Origin: DATLGB01 sp963724135
GTDB taxonomy: Bacteria; Actinomycetota; Thermoleophilia; Solirubrobacterales; Solirubrobacteraceae
Assembly (NCBI GenBank): GCA_963724135.1
Contig: CAVRTA010000004.1
Span: 992,001-1,056,000 of the forward strand
Length of the DNA stretch: 64,000 bases
Direction of reading: 5' to 3'
Shown here piece by piece: positions 22,836 through 31,141 of the stretch (positions are counted from its first letter, which is position 1; every line of letters begins with the position of its first letter). The position numbers and the translations under genes are program-made. A model generated the notes under the pieces. The model ran no database searches. It had not been told where the DNA came from and saw nothing but the letters and a program-made list of their open reading frames with translations.

Positions 22836-24128
22836 ATGTCTTCCGTGCTCGACCGCGATGCCCTCGAGGGCAGCCCCCTCTCCGATCTGCACCTGATCGC
22901 CGACCAGCTCGGCGTGGACGGCTACCGCCGGCTGCGCAAGGCCGAGCTGATCGACGCGATCCTCCAGCGCCAGGGCGCCGACACCGGCGCCGAAACCGGC
23001 GCCGAAACCGGCGCCGAAACCGGCGCCGAAACCGGCGCCGATGCGGCCGATGGGGGCGACGGCAACGGCGAGGTCAAGCCGCGCCGCAGCCGCTCGCGCC
23101 GGGGCGGGCGCAGCCGCGCCGCCGACCCCGAGACGTCCGCGGCCGTCGACGCCGCCGACCGCGCCGACGAGGAGGAGGAGGCCGAGGAGCCCCGCCGCAG
23201 CCGTCGCCGCGCTCCCGTCCAGGCCGTCCCCGACGACGTCGAGGGTGTCGTCGAGCTCCAGCCCAACGGCTCGGGCTTCGTCCGTCCCAAGCACCCGGAC
23301 ACCACCGACGACGATGTCTACATCTCGGCTGCCCAGGTCAAGCGCTGCGAGCTCGTCAGCGGCGACCGCGTTAGCGGTCCCGTGCGCGCGCCGCGGCGCT
23401 CCGAGCGCTTCCCGTCGCTGGTCCGCGTCGACACGATCAACGGCAAGCCCGCCGACGAGGTGGCGGGGGAGGGGACGCGCTTCGACGACCTGTCCGCGAC
23501 CTTCCCCACCGAGCGCCTGGAGCTCGGCTCCGACGACGCGACCGCCACCGCCGTCGAGTGGCTGACGCCGTTCGGCAAGGGCTCGCGCGTCGTCGTCTCC
23601 GGCGGGCCGCTCGCGGGCAAGAGCGAGCTCCTACGCCGCATCGCCGGCGCGCTCGCCGGCCGCGAAGGCCTCGAGCTGACCGTCGTGCTCGCCGGCGCGC
23701 GCCCGGAGGAGGTCTCCGAGTGGGGCGAGGTCGCCCACAGCGCCCCGCTGGGCGCGTCGGGCGACGCCCAGGGCAACGCCGTCGAGCAGGCGGTCGAGCA
23801 GGGCCGCCGCGTCGCGGCCCGGGGCGGCGACGCCATCGTGATCATCGACGCGCTCGACCACGTCCCGCCGCAGGTCGCCCGCCGCGCCCTCGCGGCCGCG
23901 CGCAACATCGTCGACGGCGGCTCGCTGACCGTGATCGCGGCGGCGGGCGCTCCGCTCGGCGGCGAGACCACGGTGATCGCGCTCGACGCCGCGCTGACCG
24001 CGCTGCGCCGCTTCCCGAACGTCGACCTCGAGGCCAGCGGGACGATGCGCCCGGAGCTGCTGGTCGGCGACGGCGGCGCGGAGAAGATCGCACAGGCGCG
24101 CGCCGAGGCCGTCGCCGCCCGCGTCTGA
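22836..24128 (+). CDS. degenerate Rho-family protein
   Basis: 430 aa behind a perfect AGGAGGT ribosome site. Residues 1-47 are a Rho_N SAP-like domain (DLHLIADQLGVDGYRRLRKA). Next come a TGAE repeat and an Arg/Glu-rich linker, then the RNA-binding OB fold (VEGVVELQPNGSGFVRPKHP, DDVYISAAQVKR, SGDRVSGPVR). The ATPase part aligns with Rho at GGPLAGKSELLRR (Walker A) and ARPEEVSEW, but the DERPEE glutamate, the DSITRLARAYN/Q-loop block and the R-loop/arginine-finger block (HLSRKIAEKR in E. coli) are missing: IIDALDHVPPQVARRALAAA leads straight to ARNIVDGGSLTVIAAAG. It ends SGTMRPELLVGDGG. It probably cannot run as a hexameric ATPase. Confidence 0.85.
   Translation: MSSVLDRDALEGSPLSDLHLIADQLGVDGYRRLRKAELIDAILQRQGADTGAETGAETGAETGAETGADAADGGDGNGEVKPRRSRSRRGGRSRAADPETSAAVDAADRADEEEEAEEPRRSRRRAPVQAVPDDVEGVVELQPNGSGFVRPKHPDTTDDDVYISAAQVKRCELVSGDRVSGPVRAPRRSERFPSLVRVDTINGKPADEVAGEGTRFDDLSATFPTERLELGSDDATATAVEWLTPFGKGSRVVVSGGPLAGKSELLRRIAGALAGREGLELTVVLAGARPEEVSEWGEVAHSAPLGASGDAQGNAVEQAVEQGRRVAARGGDAIVIIDALDHVPPQVARRALAAARNIVDGGSLTVIAAAGAPLGGETTVIALDAALTALRRFPNVDLEASGTMRPELLVGDGGAEKIAQARAEAVAARV
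22982..23041 (+). repeat. 12-bp in-frame tandem repeat in the Rho-like gene
   Basis: GGCGCCGAAACC is repeated about 4.5 times, reading Thr-Gly-Ala-Glu each time. It sits in the acidic linker between the Rho_N and RNA-binding domains. Multiples of three keep the frame, so copy number could vary without loss of the protein. Confidence 0.85.
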
Positions 24129-24131
24129 CGA

Positions 24132-24596
24132 TCAGCGGGGGGAGTACGCGACGCGCTGCCAGTTCGGCTCGGGACTGAGCTCGATCGGGTCCGCGTCGCG
24201 GTCCGGCTGGACGTAGCCGAAGGTGTGGTTGATGTCGTCGAAGACGACGTCGAGCTCGCCTTCCTTGACGCGCTGGTCCAGCCACGCCGAGCGGAACACG
24301 AGCCGGCGCAGCCAGTGCACAAGCGAGCGGTCGGAGGGGCCCACGATCTCGGGCCAGCACTCGTTGACGTGCTCGCCCAGCGCTGACGCCGGCTCGGCCA
24401 CCTCACCGTTGACGGTCAGGTTGACCAGGTCCTCGAGCTCGGGGCCGTCGAGGCGGCTGTCCACGAAGCCCAGCTTGACGCCGGCCTGCTCCACGCGCTC
24501 GGCGAAGTCGCGCTCGTTGAACGTGAAGCGCAGTTCGCCGTACTCGAGGACGTAGTCCTGGCCGGAGTCGTAGTTTCCGCGTCGAAGCTGATCCAT
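24132..24596 (-). CDS. protein of unknown function
   Basis: 154 aa from ATG 24596 (MDQLRRGNYDSGQDYVLEYG). Soluble, acidic and rich in Trp and Asp: LRFTFNERDFAERVEQAGVK, LNLTVNGEVAEPASAL-like strands, HVNECWPEIVGPSDRSLVHW and FDDINHTFGYVQPDRDADPI. There is no signal peptide or membrane helix, and I recognise no family. It is convergent with the Rho-like gene (3 nt between stops) and divergent from the response regulator gene across a palindrome-bearing spacer. The start is chosen because the residues before it read poorly; the open frame extends to 24719. Confidence 0.6.
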   Translation of the reverse strand: MDQLRRGNYDSGQDYVLEYGELRFTFNERDFAERVEQAGVKLGFVDSRLDGPELEDLVNLTVNGEVAEPASALGEHVNECWPEIVGPSDRSLVHWLRRLVFRSAWLDQRVKEGELDVVFDDINHTFGYVQPDRDADPIELSPEPNWQRVAYSPR

Positions 24597-24713
24597 GACA
24601 AAGGACGCCCGGGCCGATCGGCGCTCCCGGGCGTGGCGTCGGAATCCTAGTCCCGAGTCCTTCCCCGGGTCACTCCATGAATGCCGTGTTGCACCCCGCA
24701 GGGAGCTCACGAG

Positions 24714-24744
24714 CTTCACAAACGGGTCTGTCCCATTTGTGAAG
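24714..24744. repeat. REP-like palindrome in the spacer before the response regulator
   Basis: CTTCACAAACGGG, a 5-nt centre and CCCATTTGTGAAG give arms matching at 12 of 13 positions. It is the same kind of element as the perfect palindrome at 15835-15869 (shared CTTCACAAA...TTTGTGAAG). It is the main content of the 24597-24778 intergenic region and might act as a terminator or binding site. Confidence 0.8.
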
Positions 24745-24778
24745 CGAGAGTTTTCGGGGGCCCAGACCTAGGAGGGGT

Positions 24779-25483
24779 ATGGGCGACACGATTCTCTTGG
24801 TCGAGGACGACCGGGCCCTGCGGACGTTCCTCGCCGACAACCTGACTGCGGACGGCTTCGAGCTGCTGGTCGCCGGTACCGCCCGCGAGGGCAGCGCGCT
24901 GCTGGAGTCGCGCGCGCCGGCGGTCGCGATCGTCGACGTCGAGCTCCCCGACGCCTCCGGGCTCTCGCTGATCGCTCGCGTGCGCCGGTCCGACCCCCGG
25001 TTCGCGCGCGTCGACCCGCAGCAGCGCTTCCTCGTGCTCTCGGGTCGCGGCACCGAGCTCGACCGGGTGCGCGGACTCCAGCACGGCGCCGACGACTACG
25101 TGGTCAAGCCGTTCTCCTATCCCGAGCTGCTGCTGCGCGTGCGGTCACTGCTGCGGCGCGGCGCGGGCCGGACCCAGGCCGCGCCGGTGCGGGTCGGCGC
25201 CCTCGAGGTCGACCCGCCGACGCGCGACGTGCGGGTGGGCGGCCGCCGCGTCGACCTGTCGGCGCGCGAGTTCTCGCTGCTGCGCGCGCTGGCGGCCGAC
25301 CCCACACGCGTGTTCACCAAGGACGAGCTCCTGCGCGACGTGTGGGGCTACGCGGCGCTGGGCTCGACGCGCACGCTCGACTCGCACGCCTGCCGCCTGC
25401 GACGCAAGCTCGGGATCGAGGGCGAGCGCTTCGTGGTCAACGTGTGGGGCGTCGGCTATCGGCTGGTGGAGGTTCCGGCATGA
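24779..25483 (+). CDS. OmpR-family response regulator
   Basis: 234 aa. Receiver domain: acidic pair in LLVEDDRALR, phospho-acceptor Asp in VAIVDVELPDASG, Ser/Thr switch in LVLSGRGTE, and Lys in GADDYVVKPFSYPELLLRVR. The C-terminal winged helix (VGALEVDPPTRDVRVGGRRV, LSAREFSLLRALAADPTRVF, DSHACRLRRKLG, WGVGYRLVEV) is the PhoB/OmpR DNA-binding type. ATG 24779 follows a GGAGGGG site. The stop overlaps the histidine kinase start by 4 nt and the series of overlaps continues into cpaB-cpaF-tadB-tadC. It probably controls, or is controlled with, that export apparatus. Confidence 0.93.
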   Translation: MGDTILLVEDDRALRTFLADNLTADGFELLVAGTAREGSALLESRAPAVAIVDVELPDASGLSLIARVRRSDPRFARVDPQQRFLVLSGRGTELDRVRGLQHGADDYVVKPFSYPELLLRVRSLLRRGAGRTQAAPVRVGALEVDPPTRDVRVGGRRVDLSAREFSLLRALAADPTRVFTKDELLRDVWGYAALGSTRTLDSHACRLRRKLGIEGERFVVNVWGVGYRLVEVPA

Positions 25484-26112
25484 ACCCGCTGTCGGTGCTG
25501 CGCGCGCCGCGCCTGGCCGCCCGAGCGTCCCACGAGGTGCGCGGGCCGCTGACGGTCGCGCTGCTTGCCCTCGACGGGATGGTGAAGCGCGGCGAGCTGT
25601 GCGCGGAGGCCGCGCAGGGCCTTCAGCTCCAGCTCGACCGGGCACGGCTCGGCGTCGACGACCTCGCCGCGGCGGCAGAGGGCGCGAACGGGTCGCTGCG
25701 GCTCGACGTCGTGCCGGTCGCCGGTCTGCTGGCGCAGGTCGGCCTCGCCTGGCGGCCGCTCGGCGCCGAGCTCCACGTCGAGCCCCCGCCGGAGCGCGCG
25801 GAGGTGCTCGGCGACCGGGCGCGCCTCGCCCAGGCGCTCGGCAACCTGATCGCCAACGCGCTCGAGCACGGAGCGCCGCCCGTCACCGTTCGCGCTCGCG
25901 AGGGCGGCGGGTGGATGCGGCTAGAGGTCCGCGATCGCGGGCCCGGCCTCTCGGTACCGCTGAGAACGCTGACGCGCAGGCCGCGAGGCCGTCGCGGCCA
26001 CGGTCTGGCGATCGTGGCCTCGATCGCCGAGCGCCACGGTGGCCGTCTGGTGGCGGCGCCGGCGGCGGAGGGTGCGGTGCTAGCGCTCGAGCTTCCGCTG
26101 GGCGCCCGGTGA
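25480..26112 (+). CDS. short cytoplasmic histidine kinase
   Basis: 210 aa. It consists only of a HisKA phospho-acceptor helix (AARASHEVRGPLTVALLALD, phospho-His in SHEVRGPL) and an HATPase_c domain: N-box LGNLIANALEHG, G1 EVRDRGPGL, G2 RGHGLAIVASIAERHGG. There is no membrane segment, PAS, HAMP or other sensor region, which is unusual for a partner of an OmpR regulator. Input must come through another protein, perhaps the Tad machinery encoded downstream in the same run of overlapping genes. ATG 25480 overlaps the regulator stop; the GTGA overlap leads to cpaB. Confidence 0.88.
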   Translation: MNPLSVLRAPRLAARASHEVRGPLTVALLALDGMVKRGELCAEAAQGLQLQLDRARLGVDDLAAAAEGANGSLRLDVVPVAGLLAQVGLAWRPLGAELHVEPPPERAEVLGDRARLAQALGNLIANALEHGAPPVTVRAREGGGWMRLEVRDRGPGLSVPLRTLTRRPRGRRGHGLAIVASIAERHGGRLVAAPAAEGAVLALELPLGAR

Positions 26113-26696
26113 GCAGGCGGCGGCGCGGACTCGTGCTCGTGGGCCTCGCCCTGGTCCTCGGCGCGCTGGCGGCCGCTGACGTCAGCCGCCGCGAGGCCGC
26201 CCTCGACGCGCGCCTCGCCCCGCTCGTGCCGGTCCTGGTCGCGCGCACGGACCTGGAGGCGGGGCGGCCGATCCGGACGGGAGACGTCGAGACGCGCGAG
26301 CTGCCGGCCCGGTGGGCCCCGGTGGGGACCGTCGGAGAGGTGACCGGCGCGACTCCTGCCGTGCTCATCCCGCGTGGCGCCTATGTGACCGCGCAGGAGC
26401 TCACTGCGGGAGGGGGGCCAGCCCACCTTCGTCGCGGCGAGCGCGCCGTTGAGGTCACCGCTGCGGGCACGCGCGACCTGCTCGCCCCCGGCGCGCACGT
26501 CGACGTCCTCGTCACCCGCGACAACGCCGGGACGCGCCTGGCGCTCGCGGATGTCGAGGTGCTCGGGGTCCGGTCGGTCCCCGACGCGGGCGTCGCGGCG
26601 ACGCTGCGCGTCACGCTGCGCCAGGCCGTCCATTTGACCGAGGCGCAGTCCTTCGCGCGCGAGATCAGGCTCCTGCCGCGGCCGGCGTCGCCCTGA
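26109..26696 (+). CDS. cpaB: CpaB/RcpC-like SAF-domain pilus assembly protein
   Basis: 195 aa. One N-terminal membrane anchor (GLVLVGLALVLGALAAADVS), then a SAF-like domain: VPVLVARTDLEAGRPIRTGD, VTGATPAVLIPRGAYVTAQEL, and a second strand-rich part VEVTAAGTRDLLAPGAHVDV, VRVTLRQ-like segment and ARQ-type AVHLTEAQSFAREIRLL. This is the order of Flp pilus assembly protein CpaB, which sits in the periplasm or cell-wall space of Tad systems. Coupled by overlap to the kinase before it and to cpaF after it. Confidence 0.75.
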   Translation: MSRRRRGLVLVGLALVLGALAAADVSRREAALDARLAPLVPVLVARTDLEAGRPIRTGDVETRELPARWAPVGTVGEVTGATPAVLIPRGAYVTAQELTAGGGPAHLRRGERAVEVTAAGTRDLLAPGAHVDVLVTRDNAGTRLALADVEVLGVRSVPDAGVAATLRVTLRQAVHLTEAQSFAREIRLLPRPASP

Positions 26697-27880
26697 TGAG
26701 AGCGGGCGGTCACATGGACGAGGTGCTCGACCGGCTGGCGGCGGCGCTGCGGGACCGCCTGATCGAGAGCGACGACGCGCGCCCGCCGGCCGAGCGGATC
26801 GCGGCGCTGGTCGAGCGTGAGGCGGGGCTGCTCGACGCCGCCACGCGCGCCGAGCTGGTCCGGCGCGTCACCGAGCGCGCACTCGGCCTCGGACCGCTCC
26901 AGGCTCTGCTCGAGGACCCGGAGGTCGACGAGATCATGGTCTCCGGCACGGGGCCGGTGTGGGTCGAGCGCGCCGGACGGCTGGAGGCGAGCGGCGTCGC
27001 CTTCGCATCGGAGGCCCAGCTGCGCGACGTGATCGAGCGCGTGCTGGCTCCCGCGGGCCGCCGCGTCGACGAGGCGGCGCCGCTCACCGACGCGCGCCTG
27101 CCGGACGGCTCGCGCGTGAACGTCGTCGTCCCGCCGCTCGCCGTCGACGGGCCGGCGCTGACGATCCGGCGCTTCCGCCGGCGCGGCTACACCGGGGCCG
27201 ACCTCGTCGCCGGCGGGACGCTGACCCAGCCGCTGCTCGACTTCCTCGCCAGCGCCGTGCGGGCGCGCTGCAACCTGCTCGTCTGCGGCGGCACGGGCTC
27301 GGGCAAGACCACGACGCTCAACGTCCTGGGCGCGTTCATCGGCGAGACGGAGCGGGTGGTGACGATCGAGGACGCCGCCGAGCTGCGGCTGCCGCAACCG
27401 CACGTCGTCCGGCTGGAGGCCCGCCCGCCCTCGCTGGAAGGACGCGGCGAGGTGACGATCCGCGCGCTCGTGCGCAACGCGCTGCGGATGCGGCCGGACC
27501 GGATCATCGTCGGCGAGGTCCGCGGCCCGGAGGCGCTCGACATGCTGGGCGCGCTGGCGTGCGGCCACGACGGGTCGCTGTGCACGGTCCACGCCGGGTC
27601 GCCCGCGGAGGCGCTGCGGCGGGTGGAGACGCTCGCGCTGATGGCCGGCATCGGGCTCCCGCACGCCGCCATCCGCGAGCAGGTCGCCGACGCGCTCCAC
27701 CTCGTCGTGTTCCAGGCACGGCGGTCCGACGGCGTGCGAGTGGTCACGGAGGTCGCGGAGGTCGTCCGCGTGGCCGGGGGCGCGGGGGTGCGGACGCTGT
27801 ACTCACTGAGAGACGGGCGGCCGTGCTGGCGCGCGGCGCTCAGCGACGGCTTGGCCGGGCGCCTCGGGGAGGCGGCGTGA
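26696..27880 (+). CDS. cpaF: CpaF/TadA-family type II/IV secretion ATPase
   Basis: 394 aa. The N-terminal helical domain (LDRLAAALRDRLIESDD) is followed by the linking domain DPEVDEIMVSGTGPVWVERA. The ATPase core has Walker A CGGTGSGKTTTLNVL, Asp box VTIEDAAELRLPQPHVVRLE, Walker B/His box MRPDRIIVGEVRGPEALDML and HDGSLCTVHAGSPAEALRRV. It is a hexameric motor that drives pilin polymerisation or secretion in Tad systems. It starts at ATG 26696 on a TGATG junction. All catalytic residues are present, so the module is probably active. Confidence 0.93.
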   Translation: MRAGGHMDEVLDRLAAALRDRLIESDDARPPAERIAALVEREAGLLDAATRAELVRRVTERALGLGPLQALLEDPEVDEIMVSGTGPVWVERAGRLEASGVAFASEAQLRDVIERVLAPAGRRVDEAAPLTDARLPDGSRVNVVVPPLAVDGPALTIRRFRRRGYTGADLVAGGTLTQPLLDFLASAVRARCNLLVCGGTGSGKTTTLNVLGAFIGETERVVTIEDAAELRLPQPHVVRLEARPPSLEGRGEVTIRALVRNALRMRPDRIIVGEVRGPEALDMLGALACGHDGSLCTVHAGSPAEALRRVETLALMAGIGLPHAAIREQVADALHLVVFQARRSDGVRVVTEVAEVVRVAGGAGVRTLYSLRDGRPCWRAALSDGLAGRLGEAA

Positions 27881-28728
27881 GCCGGCCGGTGCTGGCCGCC
27901 TTCGTCGCGGGCGCCGTGGGCGTGGCGGGTGCGTGGGAGGCGCTCGCGGCGGTCGAGCGGGCCCGTGCTGCCGCCTGGCTCGCGGCGGCGCTGCGGCCGC
28001 TGGGGCGAGCGCGGCGCGAGGGGCGGCTGCCGTCGGCGCCGGAGCGGCGGCGACTGACCCTGCTCGCCTGCGGCTGCCTACTCGCGGCCGGCTGGATCGT
28101 CGCGGGCGCAATCGTGGGGATCGCGGCCTGCGTCGGCGCACCGGCGGCCGCGAGCGCCCTCGTCGCCTCGCGGCGACGCGCCTACCAGCAGCGCCTCGCC
28201 ACCGACGCGGCGGCCGCCGCCCGGGCGCTCGCGGCACCTCTGGCCGCCGGCCGCTCGGTGCGCGGCGCGGTGACGGACGCAGCGCGCGGACTCGACGGCC
28301 CCGCCGGCCACGAGCTGCGCCGGGCCGCGGCGGCGCTCGGGGCCGGGGTCTCCACCGAGGCTGCGCTCGACGGCGTCCGCGCGCGGGCGGGCAGCCGCGC
28401 CTGGGACACGCTCGTCGCCGCGATCCTCGTCCAGCGCGACGCCGGCGGCGACCTGCCGGGCCTCCTGCGCGAGCTCGCCGCGTCGCAGGAGGCGGCCACC
28501 CGCGCCGACCATGACGCGCGTGCCGCGACGGCCCAGGCGCGCTTCACGGCCCGCCTGGTCGCCGGCCTGCCCGCCGTGGCGGTCGTGCTGGCCGAGCTCG
28601 CCAGCCCCGGGTTCGTCGCCGGGCTGCTCACGAACCCGCTGTCGCTCGTGCTCGTGGTGGCGGCCGGGGGGTTGCAGGCGGCGGCGTTCCTCGGCGTGCG
28701 CGCGGTCACTCGCGGGCTGGCGAGATGA
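27877..28728 (+). CDS. tadB: TadB-like type II secretion F-domain membrane protein
   Basis: 283 aa. Two membrane helices at the N-terminus, a cytoplasmic four-helix F domain (AARALAAPLAAGRSVRGAVT, AALGAGVSTEAALDGV, WDTLVAAILVQRDAGGDLPG), and two C-terminal helices (LVAGLPAVAVVLAELASPGF, NPLSLVLVVAAGGLQAAAFL). F-domain proteins form the inner-membrane platform turned by the CpaF ATPase. GTG 27877 overlaps the cpaF stop; the ATGA overlap at 28725 starts tadC. Codon usage is that of the neighbours. Confidence 0.85.
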   Translation: MSRPVLAAFVAGAVGVAGAWEALAAVERARAAAWLAAALRPLGRARREGRLPSAPERRRLTLLACGCLLAAGWIVAGAIVGIAACVGAPAAASALVASRRRAYQQRLATDAAAAARALAAPLAAGRSVRGAVTDAARGLDGPAGHELRRAAAALGAGVSTEAALDGVRARAGSRAWDTLVAAILVQRDAGGDLPGLLRELAASQEAATRADHDARAATAQARFTARLVAGLPAVAVVLAELASPGFVAGLLTNPLSLVLVVAAGGLQAAAFLGVRAVTRGLAR

Positions 28729-29528
28729 CCGTCGCGGTTGCCGCCCTCGCGGGAGTGCTCGCCGCCGCCGGCATCGTGGAGCTCGCGACCGGGACCCGCC
28801 GCCGTCGCGCGAGCCGAGCGCACGCCGCCCTCATCGCCCTCGGCCGCAGGATCGGTCCGGCCGGGGCGCCCAGGGACCTGGCAAGGCGCCTCGAGCTCGC
28901 CGGCTCGCCCCTCTCGCCGCCCGACGCCCAGGCCCTGCGCGCGGGCGGCGCCGCAGCCGGCCTGCTCGCCGGCCTACTCCTCGCCACGGGCGCGCCGGGA
29001 CGCCTCGGGTGGATCGTCGCGCCGGCCTGCGCGCTGGCGGGCTTCGCCGCGCTCGACGTCTGGCTGCGCGTCCGCGCCACGCAGCGGGCCCGAGCCGTCG
29101 CCATCGAGCTTCCGGACATCCTCGATCTCCTGCGCGTCACGCTCGAGGCCGGCCTTCCGCCCACCCGAGCGCTCACGGAGGTCGGCCGGCGTCACCGCGG
29201 CGTCCTCGCGGGAGAGCTCGCGAAGGCGGCGGCCCAGACCGAGGTCGGGATCCCGCGCCACGAGGCGCTCGCACGGCTGACGCGCCGGGCGCCCCAGGTC
29301 GCGGCGCTCGCGGCCGTGCTCGAGCGCGCCGATCGCCTTGGCGCCCCGCCCGCCGAGGCGCTCGCCGCGCTGGCGCAGGACGCGCGCGAGTCACGCGCCC
29401 GCGCGCGGGCCGAGCTGGCGGCGAAGGCGGCGCCGAAGATCCAGCTGATCGTCGCGCTGCTGCTCGTGCCGAGCGTGATGCTGCTGGTCGCCGCGGCGCT
29501 CACGCCCGCGCTGCTGCACGCGCTGTAG
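28725..29528 (+). CDS. tadC: TadC-like type II secretion F-domain membrane protein
   Basis: 267 aa, paired with TadB. N-terminal helix VAALAGVLAAAGIVELATG, two helices at about residues 65-110, F domain IELPDILDLLRVTLEAGLPP, THAL-type helix VGIPRHEALARLTRRAP and LADVERADRLG-like segment, then a final membrane helix (KIQLIVALLLVPSVMLLVAA). It is the last gene of the regulator-kinase-Tad run. The expected companions (Flp pilin, TadE/TadF pseudopilins, prepilin peptidase TadV/CpaA) are not in the window. The 3' end overlaps the convergent glycosyltransferase gene by 29 bp. Confidence 0.85.
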   Translation: MTVAVAALAGVLAAAGIVELATGTRRRRASRAHAALIALGRRIGPAGAPRDLARRLELAGSPLSPPDAQALRAGGAAAGLLAGLLLATGAPGRLGWIVAPACALAGFAALDVWLRVRATQRARAVAIELPDILDLLRVTLEAGLPPTRALTEVGRRHRGVLAGELAKAAAQTEVGIPRHEALARLTRRAPQVAALAAVLERADRLGAPPAEALAALAQDARESRARARAELAAKAAPKIQLIVALLLVPSVMLLVAAALTPALLHAL

Positions 29529-31131
29529 GCAGCCGCCGGTAGCCGCGGATCGTCGTCGCCTGGTCGCGGCGGACGTAGGGGCGATCGGCGAGGAACGCCT
29601 CGGCCTCCGCCAGCGCGCCGGCGCGCGGGTAGTCGGTGGCGACGGGGACGAGGTGGCGGACGGGCGTGGCGTCGACGATCCCGATCGCCCAGCCGCGCTC
29701 GCCCGCGAGCGCCGACCAGTGGCTGTCGAGGCCCCAGCCCATCTGCAGCGGTGGGGGAGGGAGGAGGGCCTCGGCCGCCGTCCGCTCGAGCGCCAGCACC
29801 GGGCCCTGCTCGACGAAGCGGGTCGTGCGCGCGACCAGGCCGGGCCGCCGGCGGGTGACCGGCCACGCGGCGTGCGAGCGGTAGGCGTGCGCGGGCTGAG
29901 CGAGCCGCAGGTCGAGTCGCTCGGCGCAGACGAGGAAGGCGTCGAGGAAGCCGCGCGGCAGCGCGACGTCGTCGTCGAACACCACCACCCAATCCGCGTC
30001 GCCGCCGAGCGCGGTGGCGACGTTCGCCCAGCGCCCCCGGCCCGGCTCGGGCTCCACCAGCCGCAGCTCGACCTCGTGGCGCGAGCGCCGGAGCTCGCGG
30101 GCGGCGGCCTGCGCGCGCGCGGCGTTCTCGGGCCGCGCGACGCAGACGGCGAGCACGCGCCGGCGCGGCGACCGCCGCGCGGTTGGCCGCAGCAGCCGGC
30201 GGGCGGGAGCCGCGTGGAGCTCGGCGAGCGCGTCGCGCACGAGACCGAGCAGCGCCGTCCGCCGCGACAGCGTCCCCGACTGGCCCGACAGGTAGTCCGG
30301 ACCCGGCGCCGGCGGCTTGCGCGACAGCGCTTCGACGAAGCGGCCGGCGCTGAGCGCCGTCAGCAGCACCCCGTTCCCGCAGCGCCGGCGCACGCTGTGC
30401 CACGCGCTGCCGAGCAGCGTGCGCAGCTCGCCCGCCAGGCCGGGCATCGTGCCCTTGCGCTCGTCGTAGCGGCGCGACTGGCGGCCGCGGAACCACGCCG
30501 CCCGGATCAGCGCGCGCCAGGTCGCGTCGGCGCCGGCCCGCCGGTGGTCGACCCCCGCCGCCGCGACGTAGCGCACCCGGCCGCCGAGCCGGCGCAGCCA
30601 CTCCTCCTCGTCGCCGTAGATCGCCTGGCCCTCGTCGAAGCCGCCGACGCGCTCGAATGCCGCGCGCCGCACGGCCATGTTGGCGCTCCAGACGAACTCG
30701 ACGTCGCGGTCATGCGGGCCGCGGTCGAGCGTCGTGACCGGCAGCTGCTCGCGCCCGCACGGGTGGATGTCGATCCCCTCGAGGCGCGGCCGGATCGGCC
30801 CGCCGAAGACGTCCACCTGCGGCTCCGCCGCGGCCCCGGCCACGAGTGCGTCGAGCCAGCCGGGCCACACCTCGACGTCGTCGTCGAGAAACACCAGCAG
30901 GTCGCCCTCGGCCGCGGCGATCGCCGCGTTGCGCGCCGCGTTCGGGCCGCGTGACTCCCCGAGCGTCAGATACCGGGCGCCGGCCTCGGCGCACACCGCC
31001 GCGACGGCCGCATCGTGCGGGCCGTCCTGCACCACGACGATCTCGGCGGGCGCCTGCGGCGCCACGGAGCGCAGCGCGACCGCGAGGTAGCCCGCCCGGT
31101 CACGCGTCGGGATCAGGACGGACGCCCGCAC
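29500..31131 (-). CDS. two-domain GT2-type glycosyltransferase
   Basis: 543 aa. The first GT-A domain (residues 1-290) has SVLIPTRDRAGYLAVALRSV, the catalytic-site DXD variant LVFLDDDVEVWPGWL, and ANMAVRRAAFERVGGFDEGQ with EEEWLRRL. A second, more divergent GT-A domain (about 320-530) has VLAVCVARPENAARAQAAAR, DWVVVFDDDVALPRGFLDAF and MGWGLDSHWSALAGERGWAI. Both DDD motifs persist, so both may be active. The product probably adds two sugars to a surface polymer or glycolipid from the cytoplasmic side. GTG 31131 lies 11 nt downstream of the lipoprotein gene stop, so the two may share a transcript. Confidence 0.85.
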   Translation of the reverse strand: MRASVLIPTRDRAGYLAVALRSVAPQAPAEIVVVQDGPHDAAVAAVCAEAGARYLTLGESRGPNAARNAAIAAAEGDLLVFLDDDVEVWPGWLDALVAGAAAEPQVDVFGGPIRPRLEGIDIHPCGREQLPVTTLDRGPHDRDVEFVWSANMAVRRAAFERVGGFDEGQAIYGDEEEWLRRLGGRVRYVAAAGVDHRRAGADATWRALIRAAWFRGRQSRRYDERKGTMPGLAGELRTLLGSAWHSVRRRCGNGVLLTALSAGRFVEALSRKPPAPGPDYLSGQSGTLSRRTALLGLVRDALAELHAAPARRLLRPTARRSPRRRVLAVCVARPENAARAQAAARELRRSRHEVELRLVEPEPGRGRWANVATALGGDADWVVVFDDDVALPRGFLDAFLVCAERLDLRLAQPAHAYRSHAAWPVTRRRPGLVARTTRFVEQGPVLALERTAAEALLPPPPLQMGWGLDSHWSALAGERGWAIGIVDATPVRHLVPVATDYPRAGALAEAEAFLADRPYVRRDQATTIRGYRRLPTARAAARA

Positions 31132-31141
31132 TCACCAGCGC

